The notes under the pieces: generated by a model | Database searches by the model: none | What the model was told of the DNA's origin: nothing | The model's input: the letters and a program-made list of their open reading frames with translations, nothing else | Position numbers and translations under genes: made by a program | NCBI GenBank assembly: GCA_027596075.1 | Contig: JADGJC010000137.1 | Span: 38,404 to 102,403, forward strand | Direction: 5' to 3' | DNA from: Rhizophlyctis rosea | Taxonomy: Eukaryota > Chytridiomycota > Chytridiomycetes > Rhizophlyctidales > Rhizophlyctidaceae | Length of the DNA: 64,000 nucleotides | In this document: one piece after another, positions 12,600 to 23,686 of the stretch | Layout: each line of letters opens with the position of its first letter | How positions within the stretch are numbered: position 1 is the stretch's first letter

Positions 12600-13225
12600 T
12601 CACATCCTAATCCATTGCAAAAATCCGCACACCAGAACCCATCCAACCACGAAGGCCCGAACTCTCCATGTCATGAGACTTGCCAAACCGTTACGAAGAT
12701 ACCAAAAAGAATGTGCAAATCTAACGTAAGGATGGCAATCTGGAATGCCCTCAACATGAAGGGTACGATTCGTCATTGTGGTTGGATCAATCTCTTCATA
12801 CTCGTATCGGAGAATGTACTGTAGTTTCCAGAGGGGAGCAATGATTTCACGGTCTACCGCATAGTTATCTGTTTGATTGTTCATGAATTTAATGCCCATG
12901 AGATGTATACATTGAAAGCTCAATTGCCGAACCTTGAATGTGATCGGCAAGTTCGGTGATGTGCGGAAGGCCAGAGTCGCTGCACCGGACCATAACCACA
13001 AAGGGCTGCGGACCCGCTGCCGTAGGGTAGATTGATGATGCTGATGTTGCCAGGCTGCGCATAGTCCGACCTTATGGTGGAATATTCGAAGAATTCCGGT
13101 GGGAGCAAGTGGTAGTTTGGGTAATAGTGGGGATCACATCCTGCCGTGAGTTTGACGTGAGCCATAACCGAGGTTAAGGTGGGATCGTGGAAAGATATCG
13201 GAAGGTAGTCTTTGGTGAAGTGATC
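12600..13225 (-). pseudogene. Paralogue B of the same family with C-terminal membrane segment; one apparent frameshift
   Basis: Unrecognised family. The leftward reading begins DHFTKDYLPISFHDPT near 13225 and continues YHLLPPEFFEYSTIRSDYAQ and ISIINLPYG. It then needs a one-base shift near 13015-13025 to continue as AGPQPFVVMVRCSDSGLPHI. After a GT...AG intron (about 12953-12889) the last exon runs DNYAVDREIIAPLWKLQYIL to HPYVRFAHSFWYLRNGL. It ends in a hydrophobic segment RAFVVGWVLVCGFLQW, stop at 12600. The shift could be genuine decay, a sequencing error or an unseen mini-intron. The terminal segment suggests a tail-anchored or single-pass membrane protein. The start and any signal peptide upstream of 13225 are unresolved. 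Confidence 0.5.
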
Positions 13226-13721
13226 AGAATGAGCTACCGCCGGTCTTGGCTTTACTGGTGCTGTTTACTAACAAATATATGTAGTTTCCGTGATGACCCA
13301 GAATCAACCAGTAACATTCTACTGTACAGCGACAATGTTGGTTGACAGTAACGCGCGGGTCCAACCCGCCTGTGTGGAACAGTCGTACGACGACCCCACC
13401 ACGCCGCCAGCGAGCACGCACCTGATTCCTCCACCCACACAGATCTCAAGAATTGATCACTACGAAGTTTTTGGATATCGTTTGCTGTTTGAGCGTTCTC
13501 CTCCTGGCTTTGCTATGCACATAGCCGAAAGCACACTGGTAAGAATCAGCAATAGTCGAGGTGAGTCGCGTCAGCTGTCTTTTCCGATCTCTTTCCCATT
13601 ACTAAGCCTTCGCCACCTTAAAGTCAATTGTCGTGACGAACTGGGCTCTTTATGTAAACAACACATCGCTTCCGGTTACGCACCTCAGCCTGTCACATAA
13701 CCTTCTATTTCGCCATAAATC
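13226..13721. other. Divergent intergenic region
   Basis: This lies between the leftward paralogue B and the rightward TIR-like/TPR gene. It may hold missing 5' exons of paralogue B (a leftward stretch near 13330-13250 reads ILGHHGNYIYLLVNSTSKAK) and the promoter of the TPR gene. Nothing else is supported. Confidence 0.35.
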
Positions 13722-15392
13722 ATGCTGGGGTCTAAATGGGCCAAGACGGCAACGCTGGTAAAAGCTGGCAAAGTCCGAAGAAGTCAAACTCCAGTTTCCG
13801 AACCTGGCGGCGCCTTTCCCCTCCTGGGAGTTCGACTGTACTTCCTCAAAGCTTTCATCTTGGACTGTGGCGGTGTCGAGAGCTTTCGTAAGCTTACCAC
13901 GGCCGAAGTCTGCGATCAATTCATAAAACCCCGCACGGCCGAGTCTGTTTCAATATGTGACCAACTGGCAAAACGGAAGTCCCTAGCCGTGCGTCAAGCA
14001 AACTGGTTCATTAGTCACTCATGGCAGTGCAAATTTTTGGAGGTCATTGATGCCATACTGGCATTCTTCCATGGAAAGAACCTGTCTAGCGACGCGGTTA
14101 TATGGATGGACCTGTTTTCTCTCCCACAAAACCACCAGAGAGTCATTGAGCCGGAGTGGCTGAATACCACTCTCACCAATTCCATATCCACCATCGAAAA
14201 CTTCCTGCTGGTCTCCATACCCTGGGACCATCCAATCGTCCTCACCCGAGCCTGGTGCCTCTACGAACTCTATGCCTGCGAAGCCTCCAAAACAAGCTTT
14301 GACATCGCACTCCCCGCTCCCAAAATCCAGTCTTTCATCCAATCCCTCTCTGATGAAAACAACACCTTCACATCCATGCTCACATCCATCGACTCTGCTT
14401 CCAGCACCGCTACCCTGCCCACAGACCTCCACACCCTCCACGAAACCATTCGCACCTCAATAGGCTTTGACACCCTAGACCGCACCATCCGTCTCCTGCT
14501 CCTAAAATGGCTAACCAAAACCCTCGACATCCTAAAAGACACCGAAACTCATTCCCAAACCCGTCTCCGCCTTGGCCAACTCTGCGAATCGCTCAACGAA
14601 ACAGGGCTAGCAGAAAACAACTACCTGAAATCTGGGGGCACGACGTCCCTCACTGCACTTGCACAATTCTACACAAAGTTGGGCCGACATGTGCAGGCTG
14701 AGCTGTTATGGGAGAAGTGTTATAAGGCTTTAACGGAGGATGTAGAGGTGGGACATGCAGATGCACTGAAGTGTATGCGGGAGCTCATTGCGTCAGTGGA
14801 GGTGCAGAATAAGTGGGAAAAGGTTGAACGGTTGTTGGTGCGGTTGTTGGAGGTTGAGCGGGAGGCGTTGGGGAGGGGGTATAATGGGGAGGTGGAGACG
14901 ATGGAGCGGTTATGTGGGGCTTTGACAATGAATGGAAAGTTCACTGAAGCGGCAGCATTGATGTCAGAAGTGGTAGATAGGAAGAAACGACTTTTGGGAG
15001 TGGATGACCGGCGTACACTCTCTTCAATTCGGGAATTGATTCGGTTGAATCATAAGCGAGGGGAATGGGACCAGACAATGTCGCTTTGTGCGGATTGTTT
15101 GGAAAGGAGCAGACGGGTTTTCCGGGAAGATGATCTGGACACGCTCCATAGCTTGTGTCTGTTGGCGGATACGCATAAGGGAGCCGGGGAGTTTGAGAAG
15201 GCAGAGAAGCAGTATACGGAGTGCGTGGATCGGTCTAGACGAGCTCATGGGGTGGAGCACTCGGAGACACTTTGGTTCGTCAATAAGTTGGCGACGTTTT
15301 ATGAGATGCAGGGACGGTATGACCAGGCCGACTTGTTGCTTGGGAGGAAGCTTGGAGGAGGTAGTTTTGGATTTGTGTCGCAGATGGGCTGA
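13722..15392 (+). CDS. TIR-like domain plus kinesin-light-chain-type TPR protein
   Basis: A single uninterrupted frame of 556 residues. Residues about 94-260 form a TIR-like fold: WFISHSW (95-101, strand A), AVIWMDLFS (125-133, strand B), STIENFLLVSIPWD (156-169) and RAWCLYELYACEAS (176-189, the WC..EL motif of TIR helices). From about residue 275 the rest is tandem TPRs of the kinesin-light-chain/NLR kind, for example FTEAAALMSEVVDRKKRLLG, FEKAEKQYTECVDRSRRAHG and ETLWFVNKLATFYEMQGRYD. No NB-ARC or other NTPase module lies between the two. Similar TIR-like/TPR proteins are multiplied in chytrids, oomycetes and algae, where their function is unknown; a recognition or signalling role is inference. 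The catalytic glutamate expected of NADase-type TIRs was not clearly placed. The lack of introns contrasts with its neighbours. Confidence 0.8.
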   Translation: MLGSKWAKTATLVKAGKVRRSQTPVSEPGGAFPLLGVRLYFLKAFILDCGGVESFRKLTTAEVCDQFIKPRTAESVSICDQLAKRKSLAVRQANWFISHSWQCKFLEVIDAILAFFHGKNLSSDAVIWMDLFSLPQNHQRVIEPEWLNTTLTNSISTIENFLLVSIPWDHPIVLTRAWCLYELYACEASKTSFDIALPAPKIQSFIQSLSDENNTFTSMLTSIDSASSTATLPTDLHTLHETIRTSIGFDTLDRTIRLLLLKWLTKTLDILKDTETHSQTRLRLGQLCESLNETGLAENNYLKSGGTTSLTALAQFYTKLGRHVQAELLWEKCYKALTEDVEVGHADALKCMRELIASVEVQNKWEKVERLLVRLLEVEREALGRGYNGEVETMERLCGALTMNGKFTEAAALMSEVVDRKKRLLGVDDRRTLSSIRELIRLNHKRGEWDQTMSLCADCLERSRRVFREDDLDTLHSLCLLADTHKGAGEFEKAEKQYTECVDRSRRAHGVEHSETLWFVNKLATFYEMQGRYDQADLLLGRKLGGGSFGFVSQMG

Positions 15393-16224
15393 GGGCAGAA
15401 CTCTTCCGGGGAGTAGGGTGTAACGTTCATGTGTCCTTGGTCTGGCACTATATATATCGCGTCTCCGGTCCCCAAATGGATAACGCGAAGAGAGAGGGAG
15501 ACGAGTTGGAGAAGATGCGGAGTTTTCTTCAAGCAAAAAGACACTTGTATACAAACCTTCTGTGTAAATAGATGGAATTTTTGGATGGGCTTGGGTTGTC
15601 CGTCATATGTTCCCCTGCTATATTGATGTTCGTTTCTTCCATTGTCAGTCAAGCTTCCGGGACCAGACAACATATTCAGAGTGCCTTGAACATCAGAAAA
15701 GGCAATTTGGAACGGGAAGACAACCGCAAGTGCATTCGGGTGCTACTGGATGCTGTTCGGACTGGTAAGATTCCTTATCCACCCCACTTCATTTGGACCG
15801 ATGCCCCTCACGTGGCGGCAAGTCAGAGTCTTTCGATTATCTTCAATTCCTACAAAGAAGAAGGGCTCTCCTCTATGAGCACTGTACATCATCCCACAAC
15901 ACATCCAAGCACTTACACTCCCAAACGCCACTAAATAAGACAACAAAATACTTTTACTTCCAAAAACAAATACAACAAACACCCTACATACACCTCCATC
16001 ACTCTATATATATGTATAAGCCCCAAACACCAAGCAAGCGTGGCACACGAACACCGAATCCCTCCTCAGGCAAGATTCACCGGGAACCCTACTGAAAGAG
16101 AAGAACCAGAATCCGCACCCAAAGCCTACCAATCATACCCTAACAAAAAACAAACAAATCTATGGTATACTAAAGAACACAAGCAGAAAGCGGGGGAAGA
16201 ATCCTATGCTGATGGGATAGGATT
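15393..16224. other. Intergenic, convergent 3' ends
   Basis: This region separates the stop of the TPR gene from the stop of the leftward secreted repeat protein. A rightward open stretch of 120 codons near 15572-15934 has no recognisable domain and no partner exons. I see no supported gene. Confidence 0.4.
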
Positions 16225-19200
16225 TCAGGGAGTGGGCTCCTCGTCGTATGTGACGGTTTCGTAGAGAGTTTCTGTTGGAAGGGACGTTTGATTAGGATTC
16301 GTGTTGTGTCCGATGAGAGAAAGAGAGACTAGTCCCAAAGGAAAGACTTACCATACTCGTAGTCGTCACCATCCGTCGCTGAAGGTGTCTCGGTCGCCTC
16401 AGGGTCCTCGACCTTACTGAAGGTGTACGCAACGGTAGATGTAGGAGTGGGGGCAGTATAGTCGTTGGTCGCGGCAGCGGAGGTGGTTTCACTGTTGATC
16501 AGGAAAAGATTAGAACCCATCCAGTGTTCACAAAAAACATTCCGGAAAACACCTACAGATCATCCTCATACCCGGTAGGCTCCGTCTCCTCCTCCCCAAC
16601 CGTAGCATAATCATCCCCTCCATACTCCGGAACGGGCGTCTCAGTCTCCGTCTCCGTCGCCTCAACAGAAGTCTGCGTCGCCTCCGGCTTCTCATACCCC
16701 CCCGTCTCAGTCGCCGTAGCAACAGGCGTAGTGCTCTCCCCCTCATACTCCGTCTCCGTAACATACTGCGTCTCAGTCTCGTACTCAGACTCAGTCTCTT
16801 CCTCTCCACCCTCAGAAGGCTTCTCGTATCCACCAGCAGGAGAAGTCTCGGTCTCGGTAGCGACGGGGGTGGTGACTTCAGGGAGGGAGTAGGTTGAGGT
16901 TTCGGTTTCGGTTTCGGTGGCGACGGGGGTGGTGGCCTCAGGCTTCTCATACCCACCCGCAGGCGAAGTCTCAGTAGCCTCAACATCCGTCACAGTCTCA
17001 AACCCAGTCTCCGTCTCATAATCTGTCTCCCAACCACCCTCATACCCACTCTCCGTAGGCGTCTCAACAGTATCATACGTCTCCGTCTCCTCCTCATACT
17101 CAGTACTGTACTCCTCCCCAACAGGCTTCTCATACCCGCCCGTCTCCTCAGCACCATCACTCTCATACTGAGTCTCCATCTCGTACTGCGTCTCGGTTTC
17201 GTACTCGCCCTCACCCTCGGTGGGTGCATCGGTCGGGACGTCGTATTCGCCGGTGGGGACGTCGGTGGCTAGGGGGGTGGTTTCTTCAGAGTCGTAGGTG
17301 GAGGTTTCGTAGAGGGTTTCGTATTCCTCGCCGTCGCTGGATTCGGTGGGTGCGGCGGTGGGGACTTGGTACTTGGCGTAATCGCCGGTTTCGGTCTCTG
17401 TGGCGACAGGGGTGGTTTCTTCGCCGTACCCAACGGATGGAACGGTCTCGGTAGCTACGGGGGTGGTCTCTTCCGGGACGGGGGTTTCGTAGACAGCGGG
17501 GGTGGAATGGTGCTTACGGTGGCACTTCTTCTTCTTGTGGTGGGTGGCGGCGGGAGTTTCGTATTCGTCGCCGTAGCCAGGTGCAGATTCGGTCACGGTA
17601 GCAACGGGGGTGGTGACTTCAGCAACGGGAGTGGTTTCGACAGGTGCGTAGGGCGCGCCGGTGGAAGTTTCCTCCTCCTCGACTTGGGTGATGGTAACGA
17701 TGTCGTCACCGGAAGTTTCTTCGGCAAGGGGAGTTTCAGCGTCAGAGGTGGCCGGGATGGTCTCGTACTCGATGCTGGATTCCGTTTCGACGGGCTCGGG
17801 GTCCTGGTAGGCGACGTGGCTGTAGGCGGGCACACCGTATTCGGGAGTCTCCTCAGGAGTCTCGGTCTCAGTGGCGGTCGCTACGGGGGTGGTCTCTTCT
17901 GCAACGGGGGTAGAGTAGTAGTGGGGACGTTTGTGATGGCACTTCTTCTTGTTGTGGTGCTTGGTGTAGGTCTCCGACTCGGTGGGGAGGACTTCAGTCG
18001 CTTGCTCGGGGGTGCTGTAAATGGCAGTGGTCTCCACATCGGTAGCAGTGGCCTCAACCTCGTCACTAACTTCCTCAGTAACAGTTTGGTACTCAGTCTC
18101 GTATTCCTCGGACTCGGTGGCGGTTGCGACGGGGGTGGTGACTTCTGGGGCGGTAGTGGGCTTTGCATAGTCTCCGTAAGCAACCTTGACGTTGTACATG
18201 GCCTGGGTGCTGGGGATACCGTAGGCAGCGGTGACAGTGGTGCTTTTGTGTTTGTTGTACTTTGCACCCTTTGCGTGGTAGCCATGGTAAGGGGAGTGGG
18301 TCTTCTTTGCACGGTGAGTGGCGGTGGGCTTGTTGTACTTCGCTTTGGTTGTGGTTTTGGTGGCAGTGGGCTTGTCGTAGCCAGCGTAGTTTACAACCTC
18401 ATCAGACCCAGCAGTTTCATCTACATATTGGGTTTCGTAAACAGTTTCATACTCGACGTCAAGACCAGAGTCGGTGGCCTCAGCAACGTAAGAAGTTTCA
18501 GTGCCATCCACGTATTCAGTGCTGTTGGATAGAACATCACATTGTTCAGCGCTTGATATGTGGACCGCAATGTAAATATGGATTCTCACCTGTACTCAGT
18601 GGAGTACTCCCCGGAATCAGTTGCTTCATCCTGAACGTAGTCAGTGATGAAGGTGCCAGTTTCTTCTCCCTCCTCGTACACAGTGCTTTAAAACAAAAAT
18701 AACAATAACATGTCAGTTTTGCAACCCAATCTAGTTCATATTATCACATCTCACCTGTAAGCAATCTCAGTAGAATACTCAGTTTCTGACCCGTCAGCAG
18801 GCTGGGTAGCACCATCCTCCACAAGAGTCGAGAACTGCACCTCGGTCTCATAGGACTTGACGTAGTACTGATCAGAGGGGTACTGCTCAGCGTCCACAGA
18901 CTCCGTAACGTATTCTCCATCACTGGGAGCGTCAGTGGGCTCGGAACTGTCGGTCTCTCCCTCCTCAATTTCAGTGATGGTGGCTTCCTCCTCCCCACCG
19001 GTGTCAACGGGTGCGTTGTCAGATCCGGCTTCGTAGTCGCCAGTGTCCCCGATGTCGTTGGCGTCTCCGTATTCGGGTAATGCAGTTTCGGCGGTGTAAC
19101 TGCCGGGTGGACTGACGTCCTGGCGCTTTTCTAGAGGAACGCTGAGGGCAGCACGCGCCAGGAGGAGGGTGATGACGGCGGAACGGGCGAGTGTGTACAT
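16225..19200 (-). CDS. Secreted Tyr/Thr/Glu-rich repeat protein (mucin-like surface protein)
   Basis: The start at 19200 encodes a signal peptide (MYTLARSAVITLLLARAALS) followed by a Kex2-type dibasic site in VPLEKRQD. The mature chain is almost wholly low complexity. Acidic Thr/Ser/Tyr repeats such as TTPVATETET, EYETETQYV and GGYEKP recur dozens of times, mainly 17900-16560. They are mixed with a Lys/His-rich patch (KYNKPTATHRAKKTHSPYHG) near 18320 and HHKKKKCHRKH-type clusters near 17920 and 17520. Introns fall near 18755-18690, 18595-18525, 16555-16493 and 16348-16278. The last exon reads TLYETVTYDEEPTP before the stop at 16225. The dense Thr content predicts heavy O-glycosylation and an extracellular, cell-wall or cyst-coat place. 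No GPI signal or membrane anchor ends the protein. Function unknown; copy number of such repeats usually varies between strains. Confidence 0.8.
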
Positions 19201-20615
19201 GGTGGGGTTTGTGTATGTATGAAGATGTATATGTATGAAACCTGCTTTTGTTCGAACAAGAACCCTCAGTAAGCATAATCCCCCTATTACAAAACAACGT
19301 AACAACTCACCTCCAAAAACACCTATTCGTTTACCAGCAATATCCAACCAAAATCTCCGAAATCTTGAAAACCGTTTACTTCGCGACACAAGATGCCGTC
19401 CGAAATGGAGATGTCCTCAAGTCTATCTATGCCAAATCTATTACGTGCCTTTCTCTACAGGCAGCGTTTTACTTTTGTTGTCCACAAAAGAGGGTCAAGG
19501 GGACAAGAAACGTAAATTGAACCGTTCGCCTCAAATATAATGCTTGTTGCGGCAGATCCGACCGTTGGTGTCATGGGCGGTGGGCTCGCGGTCACCTTCC
19601 CTTTGAGCCATCCACCTTCCGCCTTTCAATTTTCGCTCTTGCACACCAACCAACCACATCCCATCAGATCCAGCCCAGCATCCTTTGTTGACGAATGTGT
19701 CTTGTGTGTCTCTTCCTCCCGTAGGATCGGTATGGCCCAATTTGCCATCAATATTCCACCGCCGCCAAGAATGCCCCATTCCCCATCCTGGGCGCATAAA
19801 GGCATGCTTTTTTGTGGTCCGGTTGGGCGCACAGGCATTCTTGTTGTGGGGCCACATTTGACGAGCCTCCTCCGTGTGCGCAGGCCTTCCTGGCCCGGGA
19901 TCTATCTAAAGGAACGCGTAGGCATGGAGCCCAACATGACGGGGCTTTGTTTACAAACATGGCTGGTAGTATAACCATATTTGGCAAGTGTACAATTGGA
20001 TGATCGGAGGCTTGATATTGGTGGCTCAACTTGCGTGATACGAGAAATTGAAAGGGCTAGAGTACCAAAGAAAGTTTGTTGGAGGTCGCGCCCATGTAAT
20101 TACTATCACGTGAGGTTTGCAGTAAAAGGCTTATGTATTAGATAAGCTACGCAGCCTCCCAAAACCCTGTCCTTCCTGTGGATGATGATGAAAATAGGTG
20201 TCTTTAACATTTACATCATCTGCGTGCCATACTATATCGAACTCTGTTCCAGGCTGTACAGTATGTTACCAACTGGGGTCAACGGGTGGTCTTGCAGCTG
20301 AGTTGAAAGTATCATCGCTTTGTACAGAACAATACAAATCTCAGTCGGATAAGCCAGCGCAAACTCCGGGGGTGACATCTGCAGACATCGGCAAAAACAA
20401 GCTATGCGCACAAATGATTCACCCGACCGTAGAGCTCACGTTAGCAGCATATGTAAAATCAATATTAAGTTATAAACATCATTTGTACGTGGCAGTACCC
20501 CACCAAATTGCCCCCCAACTATGTACGTATGCAAAATCCATCCGGATTCCTTACCATCACTATATGCAAAGGCACAATCAATGATTCAGCGCATGGCATG
20601 CTTACTCGGACAAAG
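19201..20615. other. Gene-poor spacer
   Basis: This holds the upstream region of the secreted repeat protein and the 3' flank of the proline-rich membrane protein. Open stretches on both strands (for example around 19540-19970) lack domains, splice partners and coding-like composition. Nothing supported. Confidence 0.4.
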
Positions 20616-21419
20616 TTACGACTCAATCTGCCACGACCTCCCTTGACCCCTTCCCCTCTCCTCATTTCCCAACAACGCATCACTCGCCACCGCACCCTGT
20701 TGTCCCCTCGCCTGCCCACCCAACGCAGCCGCAACACCCCTCGCAGTCCTAACACTATTCGTTCTCTTAGCCAACGCATCCTGCTCCTTATCAAACTCCT
20801 CCTGCTGACTCCTTCCACCCCTACACTTCTTCCAAACAATCAACCCCATCACAAGCACGCCAATGACGCCAAACACCACACCAATGGCAATCAAGAAGTC
20901 GCGGATGACAAAGTGGTAGTCTTTGAAGGATGATTGCGGGGATGGGGATGCGGGGGAGGTGACGGCGACGGAGCGGTTGGGTTTCCAGGGGTTCCACATG
21001 GGGACGCCTTTGGTGTCGGGGGAGGGGAGGTAGGGGGATGGGACTGTGGCGGGGGGTGTGACGTTGGCGGGGATGGTTGGTGAGGGTTCGACGAGGGGTG
21101 AGGCTGGGATTTGGGCGGGTGGGGCATTTGGGTCGGGGCCGACGTTGGGGTTTAGTTGAGGAGGGAGAAAGCCGCTAGGAACGGGGGAAAAGGTTGGTGG
21201 GACGGCGGGGATTGGAGGGGCCTGAGCATTTGGGTCACTGGTGGGAACGACTGCTGCGTTGGGGTCCGTTGTTGGGACTGATGGATTTTGGGGTGCTGCA
21301 GCGTTCGGGTTAGTGGGTGCGGCGTTCTGCGGTTCTGGAGCGGGTGGAGCGATTGCGAGTGTTGCAAAGAAAAGGACAAGGAAGAGGACGAGGAGAATTT
21401 TTACGTGCTTGGAACCCAT
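20616..21419 (-). CDS. Proline-rich single-pass membrane protein
   Basis: An intronless leftward gene. I chose the ATG at 21419 because it places the hydrophobic HVKILLVLFLVLFFATLAIA at the very N-terminus as a signal peptide; ATGs at 21440 and 21512 are in frame. About 170 residues of Pro/Ala/Asn/Val-rich ectodomain follow (PQNAAPTNPNAAAPQNP, TDPNAAVVPTSDPNAQAPP). Next is a transmembrane helix (FLIAIGVVFGVIGVLVMGLI), a basic stop-transfer KKCRGGR and a charged cytosolic tail of about 70 residues. The layout is that of a type I surface protein resembling wall-stress sensors, but no WSC or cysteine-rich head is present. Role unknown. Confidence 0.75.
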   Translation of the reverse strand: MGSKHVKILLVLFLVLFFATLAIAPPAPEPQNAAPTNPNAAAPQNPSVPTTDPNAAVVPTSDPNAQAPPIPAVPPTFSPVPSGFLPPQLNPNVGPDPNAPPAQIPASPLVEPSPTIPANVTPPATVPSPYLPSPDTKGVPMWNPWKPNRSVAVTSPASPSPQSSFKDYHFVIRDFLIAIGVVFGVIGVLVMGLIVWKKCRGGRSQQEEFDKEQDALAKRTNSVRTARGVAAALGGQARGQQGAVASDALLGNEERGRGQGRSWQIES

Positions 21420-22123
21420 TGCGATTATGTTGAGCACCATGCTGAGGTGTGTGAAAGTATGGCAAGTGGGAGGGAGCGAAGTGAGGTTGTGCGCCTCCGT
21501 TGCAGTCGACAAGTAATAGGTATCCTTTCAATTTCCAGCGAATGGCTGCAATAGTATTACAGAGAAATAGCACGAAGCACTAATCAATAAGTGACTTCAA
21601 GCCTAAAAGAAAAGGTGCGGGAAGAAGGAAGGCGACGGTAAGGCAGATTGTGACCATGATAATGATCGTGATGGTTGGGTGGCTGATGAATAACACACAC
21701 TGACACGCACACACACTCACTCACAGTCTGACTGTGAATTTCCCTTTACGCGTCATCTTTCATCTTGTCAGTCCCTCAACGCGTTTATCAATCAACACGG
21801 ACGGACAGACGTGTTTGGGCAACAAGCATAGTGAGGGCCAAAACAACCAATAGATACCGGAGTGCCATTGTTTACATTGCATCTGACAACGGTCAGACTA
21901 TCATAGACCTTTTCATATGCGGAGGTGGGGAGGCAGGAGATGAAATGAGGTCTAGCACGGAACGCGTCATCTCTGCACGGGTGGCACGGTGGTTTGCTGT
22001 GCCACCCCGTTACTTACACGTTCACCAAGACCCAGAACTGCAGTGGGCCATCTGAGATGGATGTACTGGATATTGGGAACCATTAAATTCTATCGGCATC
22101 AATAAACCATCCACAGGCAGCAC
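21420..22123. other. Intergenic
   Basis: This is the upstream flank of the proline-rich protein and the 3' flank of the GST gene. A short run of CA/CT-rich simple sequence lies near 21690-21725. No gene supported. Confidence 0.4.
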
Positions 22124-23260
22124 CTAAGTCCTAGCTTTGGGTGGATATATCCCAACCCTACCGTCACTCTCAACGTACTTCCTGATCCCGTCACACCGCA
22201 TAACCGTCTCCATGACTTTCTTGAAAACTGGGTATGCTTCCAGTGCATCAGAACCTTCAACAAACGTGTAGCTCTCCAACATAGCAAAAAGATAGATGTC
22301 GGCGTATGAAAGCTTGAGATTCGAAAAGCCATCTGAGCATAAATTTGTATGGACGAAACAGGGGTCAACGCATACCTTTGAGCCAACATAATGTCCACTG
22401 TTGCCGTTTTTCTCCAATATCCGGGAGTGGAACTTGTAGAATGTGGGGAGCATTGTGGTGTTGAACTTTTCGCGAAGGGTAGGCTATTCGACAATCAGGG
22501 TTGGTGGGTCGTTTTATATAACTTTGACGGCCATAACTGCTTAGAGGCAAGGCGGCATGACATTACCTTCTCCGCCGCGCTGGCTCCCCGTGTGTACATA
22601 TAAAAAGCCGTATGAAGTTCGACTGCACATAATGAAAACCGGCAATCAACCAATCAGTGAACGGATTTCCACCGGCAGATAGCAACTCTTGCTAAGTAGC
22701 ATGCCCAACAAGATCAACATACAAATAGACTCTGCAACCGAATCAATCACCGCCGCTTCCTTCTCATCATTTCCCACAAATCCAAACTTGCGAGCCAAGT
22801 AACGTTCAACAGCGTGAGTTTCCGCTACACGGAATGGAGGTTCCGTAGCGGTTGGTGATGTGTATTCTTCAAGAATGGGAATCTACAAAGGCGCGATGGA
22901 AGTGAATCGAGATGTTCAATTAGAATACTTGAGCGGAAAACTTCAAGCTCAAACACATACATGCCCAAAAGGCGTCCCATCCTTCCGTCCATCCCAATCC
23001 GGACCCCACTGGATGAACTCGTTCTGCCAATCCGCCTATATATATATATGCCAATGCAAAAAATCGTTAGCAACATTCAAAGCCTTTCAACCTGCTAGAG
23101 CTTTTCTCGTTGCTAACGATTGAGGCGATGGCCTTCAAATCCCATTTTCCGGTTCCCCTTGACCAAAAAAGAAACTCACATCGCCAGCCGCCAAGATCAT
23201 CCGCGCAGTTTCGGCGCGTCCGCGGAGAGGGAAGTAGAGGAGTTTGTAGTGTGTTGACAT
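22124..23260 (-). CDS. Glutathione S-transferase, sigma/alpha-like
   Basis: Cytosolic enzyme conjugating glutathione to electrophiles. The start ATG at 23260 gives MSTHYKLLYFPLRGRAETAR, the N-terminal thioredoxin-fold strand with the catalytic Tyr of sigma-type GSTs (LYFPLRGRAE) in place. Exon 1 ends at a GTGAGT after ILAAGD. Exon 2 (from about 23035) reads ADWQNEFIQWGPDWDGRKDG and ends TPFG. Exon 3 (about 22875-22675) has IPILEEYTSPTATEPPFRVA and the conserved ETHAVERYLARKFGF segment that binds the glutathione gamma-glutamyl group. Later exons give the helical C-terminal domain (KLSYADIYLFAMLESY; FKKVMETVMRCDGIRKYV), stop at 22124. The context gives no pathway. Intron 1 carries a perfect 13-bp inverted repeat. 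Confidence 0.88.
23062..23121. repeat. 13-bp perfect inverted repeat inside GST intron 1
   Basis: AATCGTTAGCAAC at 23062-23074 is the exact reverse complement of GTTGCTAACGATT at 23109-23121, with a 34-nt loop. An (AT)n run lies just before it at about 23038-23048. It could be a short intronic hairpin or a tiny MITE-like remnant; no target duplication was identified. Confidence 0.7.
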
Positions 23261-23686
23261 GTTTCGTTTTGGAAAGACGTGAAGCGAATCGCAACGCGCT
23301 CGCTCTGGGACGGTGAGGGTGTTATTTATAACTCGTGCATCCGGTGGGGGGAAAGATGAAATAATAAGGTTGGGCAATGCAAGGTTCAATGCATGGGGGT
23401 AATCACCGGAGTGGATCCCCAGTCACTGCGGCCTGCAGGCCCACTTTGCGCGCCTCGGACAATCCAATAATCCGGATGGACCCACGCCGTCAGTCAGCTC
23501 TAGGCTGTCTCAACATGCTTTAATCGTCAGGTATATTACAGCTTGTCGGGGCACGCCAATCCCTCCGCCCCATCTAGCTATAAAAAACAGAATCTGACTG
23601 TACAAAGACCTTCCCACCATCTAACCACATAAACTAAAACTTTCGGAAACCACCAGTGCTCAAGAAAGGCAACCGTAGGGCATTCC

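Noticed and set aside
15572..15934. Rightward open frame of 120 codons after the TIR-like/TPR gene
   Set aside because: No domain, no splice partners and a hydrophobic/low-complexity mix consistent with chance; it lies between convergent gene ends.
17366..18532. Long rightward open frame (388 codons) opposite the secreted repeat protein
   Set aside because: It is the antisense shadow of the TTPVATETET-type repeats; composition is Gly/Val/Phe-rich as expected from reversed Thr/Glu codons, and the sense strand has a signal peptide, stop and consistent introns.
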